From [Flexibacter] sp. ATCC 35103 (GTDB lineage: Bacteria; Bacteroidota; Bacteroidia; Flavobacteriales; Flavobacteriaceae), in assembly GCF_001975985.1 (NCBI RefSeq), contig NZ_MTQF01000006.1, forward strand, positions 258,253 through 322,252: a stretch of 64,000 bases of DNA, in the 5' to 3' direction. Position numbers and translations under genes: made by a program. This document shows positions 19,201 to 26,572 of the stretch, one piece after another. The stretch's first letter is position 1, and each line of letters starts with the position of its first letter. The notes beneath the pieces are model-generated. The model saw only the letters and a list, made by a program, of their open reading frames with translations, did not search any database and was not told the origin of the DNA.

Positions 19201-20322
19201 TCAGGAGTTGGAATTGCTGAAGAACATATCGATAAGATTTTTGACTTGTTTTTTGAAGTTCCAATGCATAAAAACGTCCAGAAAAACTACAATAAAGGAA
19301 CGGGAATTGGGCTTTCGATTGTAAAAAACATTGTAAAACTCCATAAAGGAAATATTGATGTAACCAATAAAAAACCGGAAGGTGTGGTTTTTACAGTAAC
19401 GCTTCCGTTAGGACGAGCGCATCTTATGGACAATGAAATTATCAGCGATTTTAAAATTAGTGACGATATCGATCAATATACCGCCCAATTAGAAAAAGCA
19501 GCAATAACAGAACCGGAAGATATTGATGATTTTGTGGTAAATGACGAAAAACAAACCATCCTGATTGTCGAGGATCATAAAGTCCTGCGATCCTTCATGA
19601 AAAACCTGCTTAAGGAAGATTATAATGTTATTGAAGCCGAAAATGGAAAAGTAGCATTCGACAAAGCACTTCAGCATGTTCCTAATTTAATTATAAGCGA
19701 TGTAATTATGCCGGAAATGGTAGGAACAGAACTTTGCTCTAAAATCAAGGAGAATTTAAAAACCAGTCATATTCCGGTTATTCTGCTAACATCAAGAACT
19801 TCCTTAGTTTACAAATTTGAAGGTTTAGAAAGCGGTGCTGATGATTATATCAGTAAGCCTTTTAATTTAATTGAGTTTAAACTCCGTGTTAAAAACCTGT
19901 TGAATTCTACTGAACGTCTTAAAAACAAATTTGCAAGCGAGGATAATTTTATTCCGTCAGAAATTACCGTTTCATCCTTAGACGAAGAGTTATTAAAAAA
20001 AGCATTCAAAATTGTCGAGGAAAACATCTCGAACGAACAATTCGATATTCCGTTTTTCTGTACAGAATTAGGTGTGAGCCGTACCATGTTATTCTTAAAA
20101 ATAAAAGCGTGGACCAATTACACGCCAAACGAATTTATTCATGAAATAAGATTAAAACGCGCTGCTCAGTTATTAGAACAAAACAAATTAAATGTTTCTG
20201 AAATCAGTTATAAAGTCGGTTTCAATAATCCAAAATACTTTAGTAAATGCTTCCAGAAAAAGTATGGGGAAACACCAACTCAGTTTGCTGACAAATTTTT
20301 CAAGTCTTCCGTCAAAATTTAG
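16231..20322 (+). CDS. Hybrid two-component sensor kinase/response regulator (HTCS)
   Basis: A 1363-residue one-protein two-component system. Signal peptide 1-20; two blocks of propeller repeats (WFGTRDGLN, WIGTKNKGL and others) to about 680; a Y_Y_Y domain about 715-780; transmembrane helix about 787-808; HisKA with phosphoacceptor H845 (ISHEFRTPL); HATPase with GVGIAEEH and GTGIGLSIV; a receiver domain with phosphoacceptor D1157 (IISDVIMPEM) and KPF lysine; and an AraC-type HTH about 1250-1355 (AAQLLEQNKLNVSEISYKVG). In Bacteroidota such proteins sense oligosaccharides and switch on the adjacent SusC/SusD operon, here starting at 20536. A terminator follows the gene. Confidence 0.95.
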   Translation: MKYKIAFLIIVSVFGNIFSQNKYRLKNISTTDGLSQSSVIAIHQDKFGQMWFGTRDGLNKYDGSKFTVFRNDVTNKNSISNNDILSIEEDNKGKIWVGTYNGLNCYNPVKNTFKRYLHTKTNHTISSNAIWSIKEIVDEMWFGTSKGLTIYNKKSKQFISVFHSDTDTSTLPSNNILSILKTKKGEIWIGTTKGLCQLTSRKNGKLFFRNYPLNATDQLNVQAIAEDDSGNLWIGTKNKGLLKLDKKSNAFVSFLSENQYREINTDIRSLAIDNQGSLWIGTYDGIYILGKDKTIQKINNSNNSNGIDKVKSVYIDKKGSVWIGCYYKGVNIWDISNVNFSNYNQNSKKIPMSFDVVSSIIADKNQNIYFGTEGGGITIYNKNTEAVSYINSKSGQTVKNDIKSMCLSGDILWIGTFSKGLSAYNVISKRIEDNRIAADLNLLLKESGVYSIKAEGNDIIWIGTFGKGLIRYNTISKTFETIGNDNTKPNYLTNNIVRTILVDQKKGIWTGTQNGLNYIPLSNFSPNKYSIKHYFFDSASVSGDDILTLFQDSQNKIWVGTKAKGLHYFDGKKFNKINLRVGNTVITSIHSILEDDDKNLWISTNQGIIKYSTTLKNVVIYDQKDGLASNEFNDNAALKLNSNQFYFGSPSGATYFDAKKISLNTYAPKVLITNLKIKNQTIHANDSLGILEKSIGYTKTITLDYDKANFSIDFAIPSYIRSKNNQYSYRMVGLENNWTVTKSTEAIFAIQNPGTYTFEVKGANNDGVWNKKTTTLTVIVKPAPWRSIWAFLLYGIVIGLGLYGLIWIMKSKARLKQKLELEYLETKRIEENNLAKLDFFTNISHEFRTPLTLILGPLQQILANYNGTNEMYKKLLVIEGSANHLLSLINRLMDFRKLENHQVTLETAEGNIVKFTKEIFLSFIEYAKDGDYTYTFESSQEEIPVYFDRYKLERVFYNLISNAFRYTPKGGNINLKISHDNENLFIAVEDSGVGIAEEHIDKIFDLFFEVPMHKNVQKNYNKGTGIGLSIVKNIVKLHKGNIDVTNKKPEGVVFTVTLPLGRAHLMDNEIISDFKISDDIDQYTAQLEKAAITEPEDIDDFVVNDEKQTILIVEDHKVLRSFMKNLLKEDYNVIEAENGKVAFDKALQHVPNLIISDVIMPEMVGTELCSKIKENLKTSHIPVILLTSRTSLVYKFEGLESGADDYISKPFNLIEFKLRVKNLLNSTERLKNKFASEDNFIPSEITVSSLDEELLKKAFKIVEENISNEQFDIPFFCTELGVSRTMLFLKIKAWTNYTPNEFIHEIRLKRAAQLLEQNKLNVSEISYKVGFNNPKYFSKCFQKKYGETPTQFADKFFKSSVKI

Positions 20323-20346
20323 GGAATTCGTTATTTTAAAGGGTTA

Positions 20347-20382
20347 AAAAAGGGTATCTGTATTTTTAGATACCCTTTTTTG
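20347..20382 (+). terminator. Rho-independent terminator after HTCS gene
   Basis: AAAGGGTATCT, a GTATTTTT loop, AGATACCCTTT, then TTTTG: an 11-bp stem with a U tract, 24 nt past the stop codon. Confidence 0.85.
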
Positions 20383-20406
20383 TATTTCTATATCCTTCGC
20401 CACTGC

Positions 20407-20414
20407 TACATTTG
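20407..20414 (+). promoter_or_regulatory. Putative -7 box for the SusC operon
   Basis: TACATTTG matches the TAnnTTTG consensus exactly. The nearest TTG upstream (20380..20382) is 24 nt away, slightly long for a -33 box, so an activator-assisted promoter is plausible. The predicted start near 20421 would give a leader of about 115 nt. Confidence 0.4.
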
Positions 20415-20419
20415 CCGTT

Positions 20420-20512
20420 ATGAAGATCACAAAAACAAAATTCATATTGCTGCAAGTTCTATTTGTACTGCTCATAATAGGAATGAGTTTATTGCTCTTT
20501 TATTTTATCTAA
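20420..20512 (+). CDS. Possible 30-residue single-membrane peptide
   Basis: An ATG-started ORF encodes a basic N-terminus (MKITKTK) followed by about 20 hydrophobic residues (ILLQVLFVLLIIGM...). It lies between the HTCS terminator and the SusC start and ends 23 nt before that start. The composition is that of a small membrane peptide. However, the candidate -7 box would start transcription almost exactly at its ATG, which argues that it may be only leader DNA. No family recognised. Confidence 0.33.
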   Translation: MKITKTKFILLQVLFVLLIIGMSLLLFYFI

Positions 20513-20535
20513 CATTAACCTAAAAACCAAAATGA

Positions 20536-23500
20536 ATGTTTACAAACCAAAATTTCAAATCGCTTAAATGGTATTTGTCAGTAGCTTTTTTACTGGTAAA
20601 TATCGTTATGAATGCACAGGAAAAAAAAGTCACCGGAAAAGTAACTTCGAGCGAAGATTTACTGGGACTTCCTGGTGCGAATGTTTATATCAAAGGTTCT
20701 TCTGTAGGAGGATCTGCAGATATGGATGGAAACTATAGCGTAATCGTTTCTGATAAAAACGCTGTCTTAGTCTTCAATTATGTAGGATATCAGACTGTCG
20801 AAATTCCGTTAGGCAATAAAACAGTAGTCAATGTAAGTCTTAAACCGGACACTAAAAATCTGGACGAAGTAATTGTTGTAGGTTATGGTACTCGTAAAAA
20901 AAGCGACATAACGGGTTCTGTATCTTCTGTCACGGCAAAAGAACTTACGGCTTACCCAACATTAAATGCAGAACAAGCTTTACAAGGTCGTGCAGCGGGA
21001 GTTTCGGTTCAGTCTAATAATGGTGGAGAACCTGGCGCACCGGTAAAAATCAGGGTTCGTGGAGGAACATCCATCAATGCCAGCGGTGACGCGCTTATTG
21101 TGGTCGATGGTTTTGCAGGAGTTGCCATGCCGGCGCCTAGTGATATTGCATCGATTGAAGTCTTAAAAGATGCATCGGCTACAGCCATCTATGGATCAAG
21201 AGGATCAAACGGTGTTATTATGGTGACGACTAAAAAAGGAAAACCGGGAAAACCGGTTATCGAATTCAGTAATTCAACATCTGTACAATCTGTCAATAAC
21301 AAATTGCATTTATTAAATGCAGATCAGTTTGTGGCGTATAGAAAAAGTTTTACCACACATACCGCTGCGGGTTCTGACACAGACTGGCAAGATGTAATTT
21401 ATCGTGAAGGAATGATTTCGAACACGCAATTATCGTTCTCCGGAGGTTCTGATAAAGTGAGGTATTATGTTTCCGGAAATTACTTTAATCAAAACGGAGT
21501 GGTGATTAATTCAGGAATCGATAAATACACGATTGTAAGTAATCTTGAAGCTGATTTATCTGATAAGTTTAAAGTAGGTCTGAATTTATTTCAAAGCAAA
21601 CAAAACAAGCAAGGAATTATCAGCCAGACCGGCGCCGGAGGAACTGGTGCGGCGGGTGTAATTGCTGCCGCTTACCGATTTATGCCGGATAAAGGAATCT
21701 ATAATGCTGACGGATCGTATACGACAACGGCTCCAATTGGGGACGATATTGATAATCCGTATGCAACGGCAATGGAAAACATTCTTGAAACAGTTTCTAT
21801 CGTAAACCGAAGTAACTTTTTTGCGTCGTATCAAATTACCAAAGATTTAAATTTTAAAACAACTTTAGGATTAACAGATAATAATTCGCAAACCGGACGC
21901 TATATTCCGTCAACTTTAATTGCAGGAAAAAATATTAAAGGAGAAGCTTCTGTGACCAATACGAGATTTTCTTCTTTCCTTACTGAAAATTATCTAACGT
22001 TTAAACGTGAAATTATCGATAAAGGAATCTTAACGGTTCTTGGAGGATATTCGTATCAAAAAAACAAAAATGAACGTGCTTTTGCTGCGTCAAGAGGATT
22101 TTTGACCAATACAAATTCGTATCATAATTTAGGTGCGGGAACTGTATTCCTGAAACCGGAATCGAGCTTGTCTGAAACGGAATTAATTTCGGCTTTCGGA
22201 AGGTTGAATTTTGATTATGACGATAAATATTTATTCACGTTTACCGCACGTCGCGATGGTTCTTCAAGCTTTAGTGAAAACTATAAATACGGAACATTTC
22301 CTTCCGGAGCGATTGGATGGAATATTAGTAAAGAAAATTTCTTAAAAGACAATAAAACGGTTTCTAACCTTAAATTGAGAGCGAGTTATGGTGCAACCGG
22401 AAATCCGTCTATTGATGCGTATTCTACTCTGTCAAGATTTTCAGAAATTTATGATGTAAGTGGTGACGTAATTGTAAATGCGGTTCAGTTAACGTCATTA
22501 AACAACCCAAATCTAAAATGGGAAACCTCGTACCAACAAGATTACGGAATTGATTTAGGTTTATTTGATAACAGAATCAGCATCACAGCTGATTATTATA
22601 AAACAATTACCAAAGATTTATTGTTCAACAGGCCTTTACCGGGAGTTTCAGGAATTGCTTCTCAATTGCAAAATGTGGGAGAATTAGAAAACAAAGGATG
22701 GGAATTGGGTATTAATACCAAAAACTTTATTGGTGCAGATTTCACGTGGTCAACAAGCTTTAATATTTCTTCGAACAAAAACAAAGTATTGAAACTGGCT
22801 GATAACAAGGATCTTTTAATAAACTCTACGCCTGGACATTTCCTTGCTACAGATTCTCAGATTTTAAGAGTTGGACAGCCGGTTGGTTCATTCTTCGGGT
22901 TTATTTATGATGGTGTAATCCAGCAAGGTGAAACTGTTCTTCCCGGGAATTTTGAAACTGCTGCGGGTGGAGAAAAATTCAGGGATGTAAATGGTGACGG
23001 AAAACTGGATTCTAACGATAAAACTATTATTGGTAATCCTAATCCTGATTTCATTTTTGGTTTCAATAATGATTTTACCTATAAAAACATCGATCTGAAT
23101 ATCTTCTTTCAGGGTTCAGAAGGCAATCAAATCTTAAATTATACTTTAATGGAATTAGCTTCAGGAAATAACAATGCTACAACAGAAGTTCTGGATGCCT
23201 GGACTCCAACCAATACAGATACAAATGTTCCAGCAAATGCGGCAAGAACAAAAAGAGTTACGTCGAGATTTGTGTATGACGCTAGTTATATTCGTTTAAA
23301 AAATATCTCAATTGGATATAGTTTAGATGAAAAAGTAGTTTCGAAAATAGGATTAAATAAAGTTCGTTTTTACATCAGTGCACAAAACTTATGGACTATT
23401 ACAAATTATCCGGGTTCTGATCCTGAGGTAAATTATCTTAATGATACAAATGCCAGAAGTAATACCAATTTAGGATTGGATTACGGAAGTTATCCGAACG

Positions 23501-23538
23501 TAAGAACTTTCACTTTTGGTTTTAATATAAAATTCTAG
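20536..23538 (+). CDS. SusC/RagA-type TonB-dependent outer-membrane transporter
   Basis: A 1000-residue outer-membrane protein that imports oligosaccharides with TonB energy. Signal peptide to about residue 27 (MNAQ), carboxypeptidase-like regulatory domain about 32-110 (GLPGANVYIKGSS), the TonB-box-like VDEVIVVGYG region near 110-120, plug about 120-235 (IRIRGGTS-type segment, VVDGFAG, LKDASATAIYGSRGSNGVI), then a beta-barrel ending in the aromatic strand FGFNIKF. The start chosen is the second of two overlapping ATGs (20536), the one in frame. Paired with SusD 95 nt downstream; substrate probably a glucuronate-containing oligosaccharide, judged by the enzymes in the operon. Confidence 0.96.
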   Translation: MFTNQNFKSLKWYLSVAFLLVNIVMNAQEKKVTGKVTSSEDLLGLPGANVYIKGSSVGGSADMDGNYSVIVSDKNAVLVFNYVGYQTVEIPLGNKTVVNVSLKPDTKNLDEVIVVGYGTRKKSDITGSVSSVTAKELTAYPTLNAEQALQGRAAGVSVQSNNGGEPGAPVKIRVRGGTSINASGDALIVVDGFAGVAMPAPSDIASIEVLKDASATAIYGSRGSNGVIMVTTKKGKPGKPVIEFSNSTSVQSVNNKLHLLNADQFVAYRKSFTTHTAAGSDTDWQDVIYREGMISNTQLSFSGGSDKVRYYVSGNYFNQNGVVINSGIDKYTIVSNLEADLSDKFKVGLNLFQSKQNKQGIISQTGAGGTGAAGVIAAAYRFMPDKGIYNADGSYTTTAPIGDDIDNPYATAMENILETVSIVNRSNFFASYQITKDLNFKTTLGLTDNNSQTGRYIPSTLIAGKNIKGEASVTNTRFSSFLTENYLTFKREIIDKGILTVLGGYSYQKNKNERAFAASRGFLTNTNSYHNLGAGTVFLKPESSLSETELISAFGRLNFDYDDKYLFTFTARRDGSSSFSENYKYGTFPSGAIGWNISKENFLKDNKTVSNLKLRASYGATGNPSIDAYSTLSRFSEIYDVSGDVIVNAVQLTSLNNPNLKWETSYQQDYGIDLGLFDNRISITADYYKTITKDLLFNRPLPGVSGIASQLQNVGELENKGWELGINTKNFIGADFTWSTSFNISSNKNKVLKLADNKDLLINSTPGHFLATDSQILRVGQPVGSFFGFIYDGVIQQGETVLPGNFETAAGGEKFRDVNGDGKLDSNDKTIIGNPNPDFIFGFNNDFTYKNIDLNIFFQGSEGNQILNYTLMELASGNNNATTEVLDAWTPTNTDTNVPANAARTKRVTSRFVYDASYIRLKNISIGYSLDEKVVSKIGLNKVRFYISAQNLWTITNYPGSDPEVNYLNDTNARSNTNLGLDYGSYPNVRTFTFGFNIKF

Positions 23539-23633
23539 TCTAAAAAGTATTATGAAATCGCCACGATTCCAAATTAAAAACAGAATTAAGAATAACGATT
23601 CCATGTTCCATTAAAAATTAAATAGTAACACAC

Positions 23634-25145
23634 ATGAAAAAATATATAGCTTTTCTTTTCTTGGGAATATTCGCTTTTGGATGTTCCGATTTAGAAGAAC
23701 ATCCGGTAGGCGTTATTCGTCCTGATAACTTCTTTAATAATACAGATGATTTGCAAGCTGCCGTAAATGGCGCGTTTGCAAACATTGCCCACAATAATTA
23801 TTGGGGACGAGAATTTACAATTGCGCTTATGCTGCGTGATGATATGGCTGATATTGGTGACAGAACTACTCAGGCTGCCCGTATCGATGTTAATGATATG
23901 AATATGAATGATACTAATGCACTTGTGGCAAATTTCTGGCCGCAGTCGTATATTATTATTACAGCAGCAAATCAGGCTATCGAAGGTGCTAAAAAAACAC
24001 CAGGAGATCCTGCAAAGGTAAATGCAATTATGGCACAGGCTTATTTTGCCAGAGCTTTTGCTTATTATCATCTGGTTCGAATTTTTGGAGATATTCCGTA
24101 TATTGATTTTGTTGTAAATGATGTTGCACAGGTAAATTCTTTAAGCAGAACCAAAGAAGCTGATGTGTACGCAAAAATCATTTCTGATTTAGAATTTGCA
24201 AAACAATGGCTGGACGATAAACCAAAGGTAAAAGCAGTTCCGGGAAAAGGTACCGCAGCCGGATATTTGGCATCTGTTTACCTGACATTAGGAAATTATC
24301 AAAAAGCATATGACGAATCGAAATATGTGATCACAAACGAAGCAAAATTTGGCTTAGGTTTAGATGCTAATTTTCAGGATTTGTTTAATGCTACAAAAGC
24401 AGCTGAACTTAAAGAGCCTTTGTTTACAATTGATTTCAACAATTTAGTTTCAGGAAATTACGGTCAGGATTATACCGCTTTTTTTACCGGTTCCTTAAAA
24501 GATGAAAGTTATAGTTACGGGCAAGGATTCTCAGTTGCTGTGCCTTCACTAAAAGTATTTAACGATTGGGATAAAAGAGATTATCGAAGAGCGGTAAGTT
24601 TTGATACGATAATTAGAAAAAAAGTGGGTGCAAATTTAGTGGTTTTTCCATCAAGCGATAACGAAAAAGCGCCACGTCCGCATATTGCTAAATATTACCG
24701 TTTTCCGGGAAAAGCAGGTGCAAACGGAAGAACTTCGCAACATAATTACATCACGATGCGTTTTGCCGAAGTATTACTAACTGCTGCCGAAGCACTTAAC
24801 GAAATTTCTCCGGGAACTGCAGAAGCAGATGGTTATGTAAACCGAGTGCGCGCGAGAGCCAGAAATAAAAACGGAAAACTGGTTTCTTTTCCTGCAAATG
24901 TAACACCTGGATTATCTCAGGCTGATTTTAGAAAAATGGTTATCGACGAAAGAAGGTTAGAACTTGCCTTTGAATACATAAGATGGTATGATATCAAAAG
25001 GTTGAAAAATGGTCCTGAAGTTTTTGGTCCGAATGGATTTGAGCCACATCCTAATTTTAATCCCAACAAAGATTATTTATTTCCATTACCGGGAACTGAG
25101 TTAGCGATTAATCCTAATTTAAAACCGAATAATCCGGGGTATTAA
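23634..25145 (+). CDS. SusD/RagB-type surface glycan-binding lipoprotein
   Basis: 503 residues with lipoprotein signal MKKYIAFLFLGIFAFGC (lipidated Cys17). The alpha-helical TPR-rich SusD fold is indicated by FFNNTDDLQAAVNGAF near the N-terminus, AYFARAFAYYHLVRIFGD, and the C-terminal FRKMVIDERRLELAFEYIRWYDIKRL block followed by FPLPGTELAINPNL. It forms the lid over the SusC channel and binds the incoming glycan. Its gene follows susC directly and precedes GH88 and GH2 enzymes, which is the usual PUL order. Confidence 0.96.
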   Translation: MKKYIAFLFLGIFAFGCSDLEEHPVGVIRPDNFFNNTDDLQAAVNGAFANIAHNNYWGREFTIALMLRDDMADIGDRTTQAARIDVNDMNMNDTNALVANFWPQSYIIITAANQAIEGAKKTPGDPAKVNAIMAQAYFARAFAYYHLVRIFGDIPYIDFVVNDVAQVNSLSRTKEADVYAKIISDLEFAKQWLDDKPKVKAVPGKGTAAGYLASVYLTLGNYQKAYDESKYVITNEAKFGLGLDANFQDLFNATKAAELKEPLFTIDFNNLVSGNYGQDYTAFFTGSLKDESYSYGQGFSVAVPSLKVFNDWDKRDYRRAVSFDTIIRKKVGANLVVFPSSDNEKAPRPHIAKYYRFPGKAGANGRTSQHNYITMRFAEVLLTAAEALNEISPGTAEADGYVNRVRARARNKNGKLVSFPANVTPGLSQADFRKMVIDERRLELAFEYIRWYDIKRLKNGPEVFGPNGFEPHPNFNPNKDYLFPLPGTELAINPNLKPNNPGY

Positions 25146-25307
25146 TTTAACTCAATTATTAAACGCAGATAAACCGGATGCGCTATCGCGAAGACACAGA
25201 AAAAAACGGATTTAAAAAAATCAGCGAAAATCAGCGTTTTCGCAATAGCGAATCTGCGTCATCTGCGTCTTAAATTTAGTTTAGAAACTAAAAAACAATT
25301 AATAAGT

Positions 25308-26492
25308 ATGAATAAAGTTAGTTTTTTTGTTTTAATTCTGGGGTTTGCATTGCTCGCAGCGGCATGCAAATCCGGGATTAATTCCCCAACAAAAGTCAGC
25401 TCTGCAAATGCAAAGACTCTTCTGGAAACCCGATACAAAATGGTACTCGATTATCCGGTTGATTCTATGTCTATGCCAAGAAGTATGACGATCAAAACAA
25501 ATGATATTAAAAAAGTTCCATCCAGAGACTGGACGAGCGGATTCTTTGCCGGAAACCTTTGGCAATTATACCAACTGACAGGAAATATAGAATATAAAAA
25601 GCAAGCTGAAAAATGGACTCGTTTTAGCAAAAAAGAAAGCGTAAACAGAAACTCTCACGATGTAGGTTTTAAAGTTTATTGCAGTTATGGCGAAGGTCTA
25701 AAAGCCGAAAACAAACCAGAATACAAGGACGTAATCATTAAAGGAGCTGAAACTTTATGTACTCGTTTTGACGCAAAAGTAGGTGCAATCCGTTCCTGGG
25801 ATTTCAATAAGGAAATTTGGGATTATCCTGTAATTATCGATAACATGATGAATCTCGAATTGCTTTTTGAAGCCAGTAAATTATCCGGAAACAAAAAGTA
25901 TCAGGATATTGCCATCAAACACGCCAATACAACACTTAAAAACCAGTTTAGAGAAGACAATAGCTGTTATCACGTCATTGATTATAATCCGGAAACCGGA
26001 GCTGTTAGAAAAAAAACGACACTTCAGGGATATAATGACGATTCGGTTTGGGCACGCGGACAAGGTTGGGCGGTTTACGGGTTTACCATGTCGTACCGTT
26101 ATACCAAAGATCCTGCATATCTAAAACAAGCCGAAGCAACCGCACAATTTTTTATGACAGATAAAAACCTGCCAGAAGACGCAATTCCGTATTGGGATTT
26201 TAGAGATCCTGCCATTCCTAATTCTGCAAGAGATGTTTCTGCTGCAACCGTAATGGCTTCTGCTTTGTATGAACTTTATGGTTATACTAAAAACAAAAGT
26301 TATTTGGCTTTCGCCGATAAGATAATCACGAGTTTACATTCGGATAAATACATTTTAGATCCAAATATAAATGCGCCTTTTATATTGGATCACAGCACTG
26401 GAAACTGGCCAAAACACGACGAAATTGACGAACCTATAATCTATGCCGACTATTATTTTCTGGAAGCTCTTTTAAGAAAAGTGGCAAAGTAA
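25308..26492 (+). CDS. GH88 unsaturated glucuronyl hydrolase, lipoprotein
   Basis: 394 residues with lipobox LLAAAC (Cys20). The (alpha/alpha)6 barrel of GH88 is indicated by RDWTSGFFAGNLWQLY, SHDVGF with D118, DNMMNLELL with D178, and WARGQGWAVYG. D118 and D178 correspond in spacing to the two catalytic aspartates of Bacillus unsaturated glucuronyl hydrolase (D88/D149). It would hydrate and remove the 4,5-unsaturated uronate left at the non-reducing end after a polysaccharide lyase has cut. The downstream lyase candidate (29119) would supply such ends. GH105 is less likely because the WARGQGW motif follows GH88. Confidence 0.87.
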   Translation: MNKVSFFVLILGFALLAAACKSGINSPTKVSSANAKTLLETRYKMVLDYPVDSMSMPRSMTIKTNDIKKVPSRDWTSGFFAGNLWQLYQLTGNIEYKKQAEKWTRFSKKESVNRNSHDVGFKVYCSYGEGLKAENKPEYKDVIIKGAETLCTRFDAKVGAIRSWDFNKEIWDYPVIIDNMMNLELLFEASKLSGNKKYQDIAIKHANTTLKNQFREDNSCYHVIDYNPETGAVRKKTTLQGYNDDSVWARGQGWAVYGFTMSYRYTKDPAYLKQAEATAQFFMTDKNLPEDAIPYWDFRDPAIPNSARDVSAATVMASALYELYGYTKNKSYLAFADKIITSLHSDKYILDPNINAPFILDHSTGNWPKHDEIDEPIIYADYYFLEALLRKVAK

Positions 26493-26572
26493 CAAAGCAA
26501 CAAAGTTTTTTTGCCTTTGAACTTATGAACCTTGAAATCTTTGGGCCTTTGTACCTCTGAACCTATACACAC

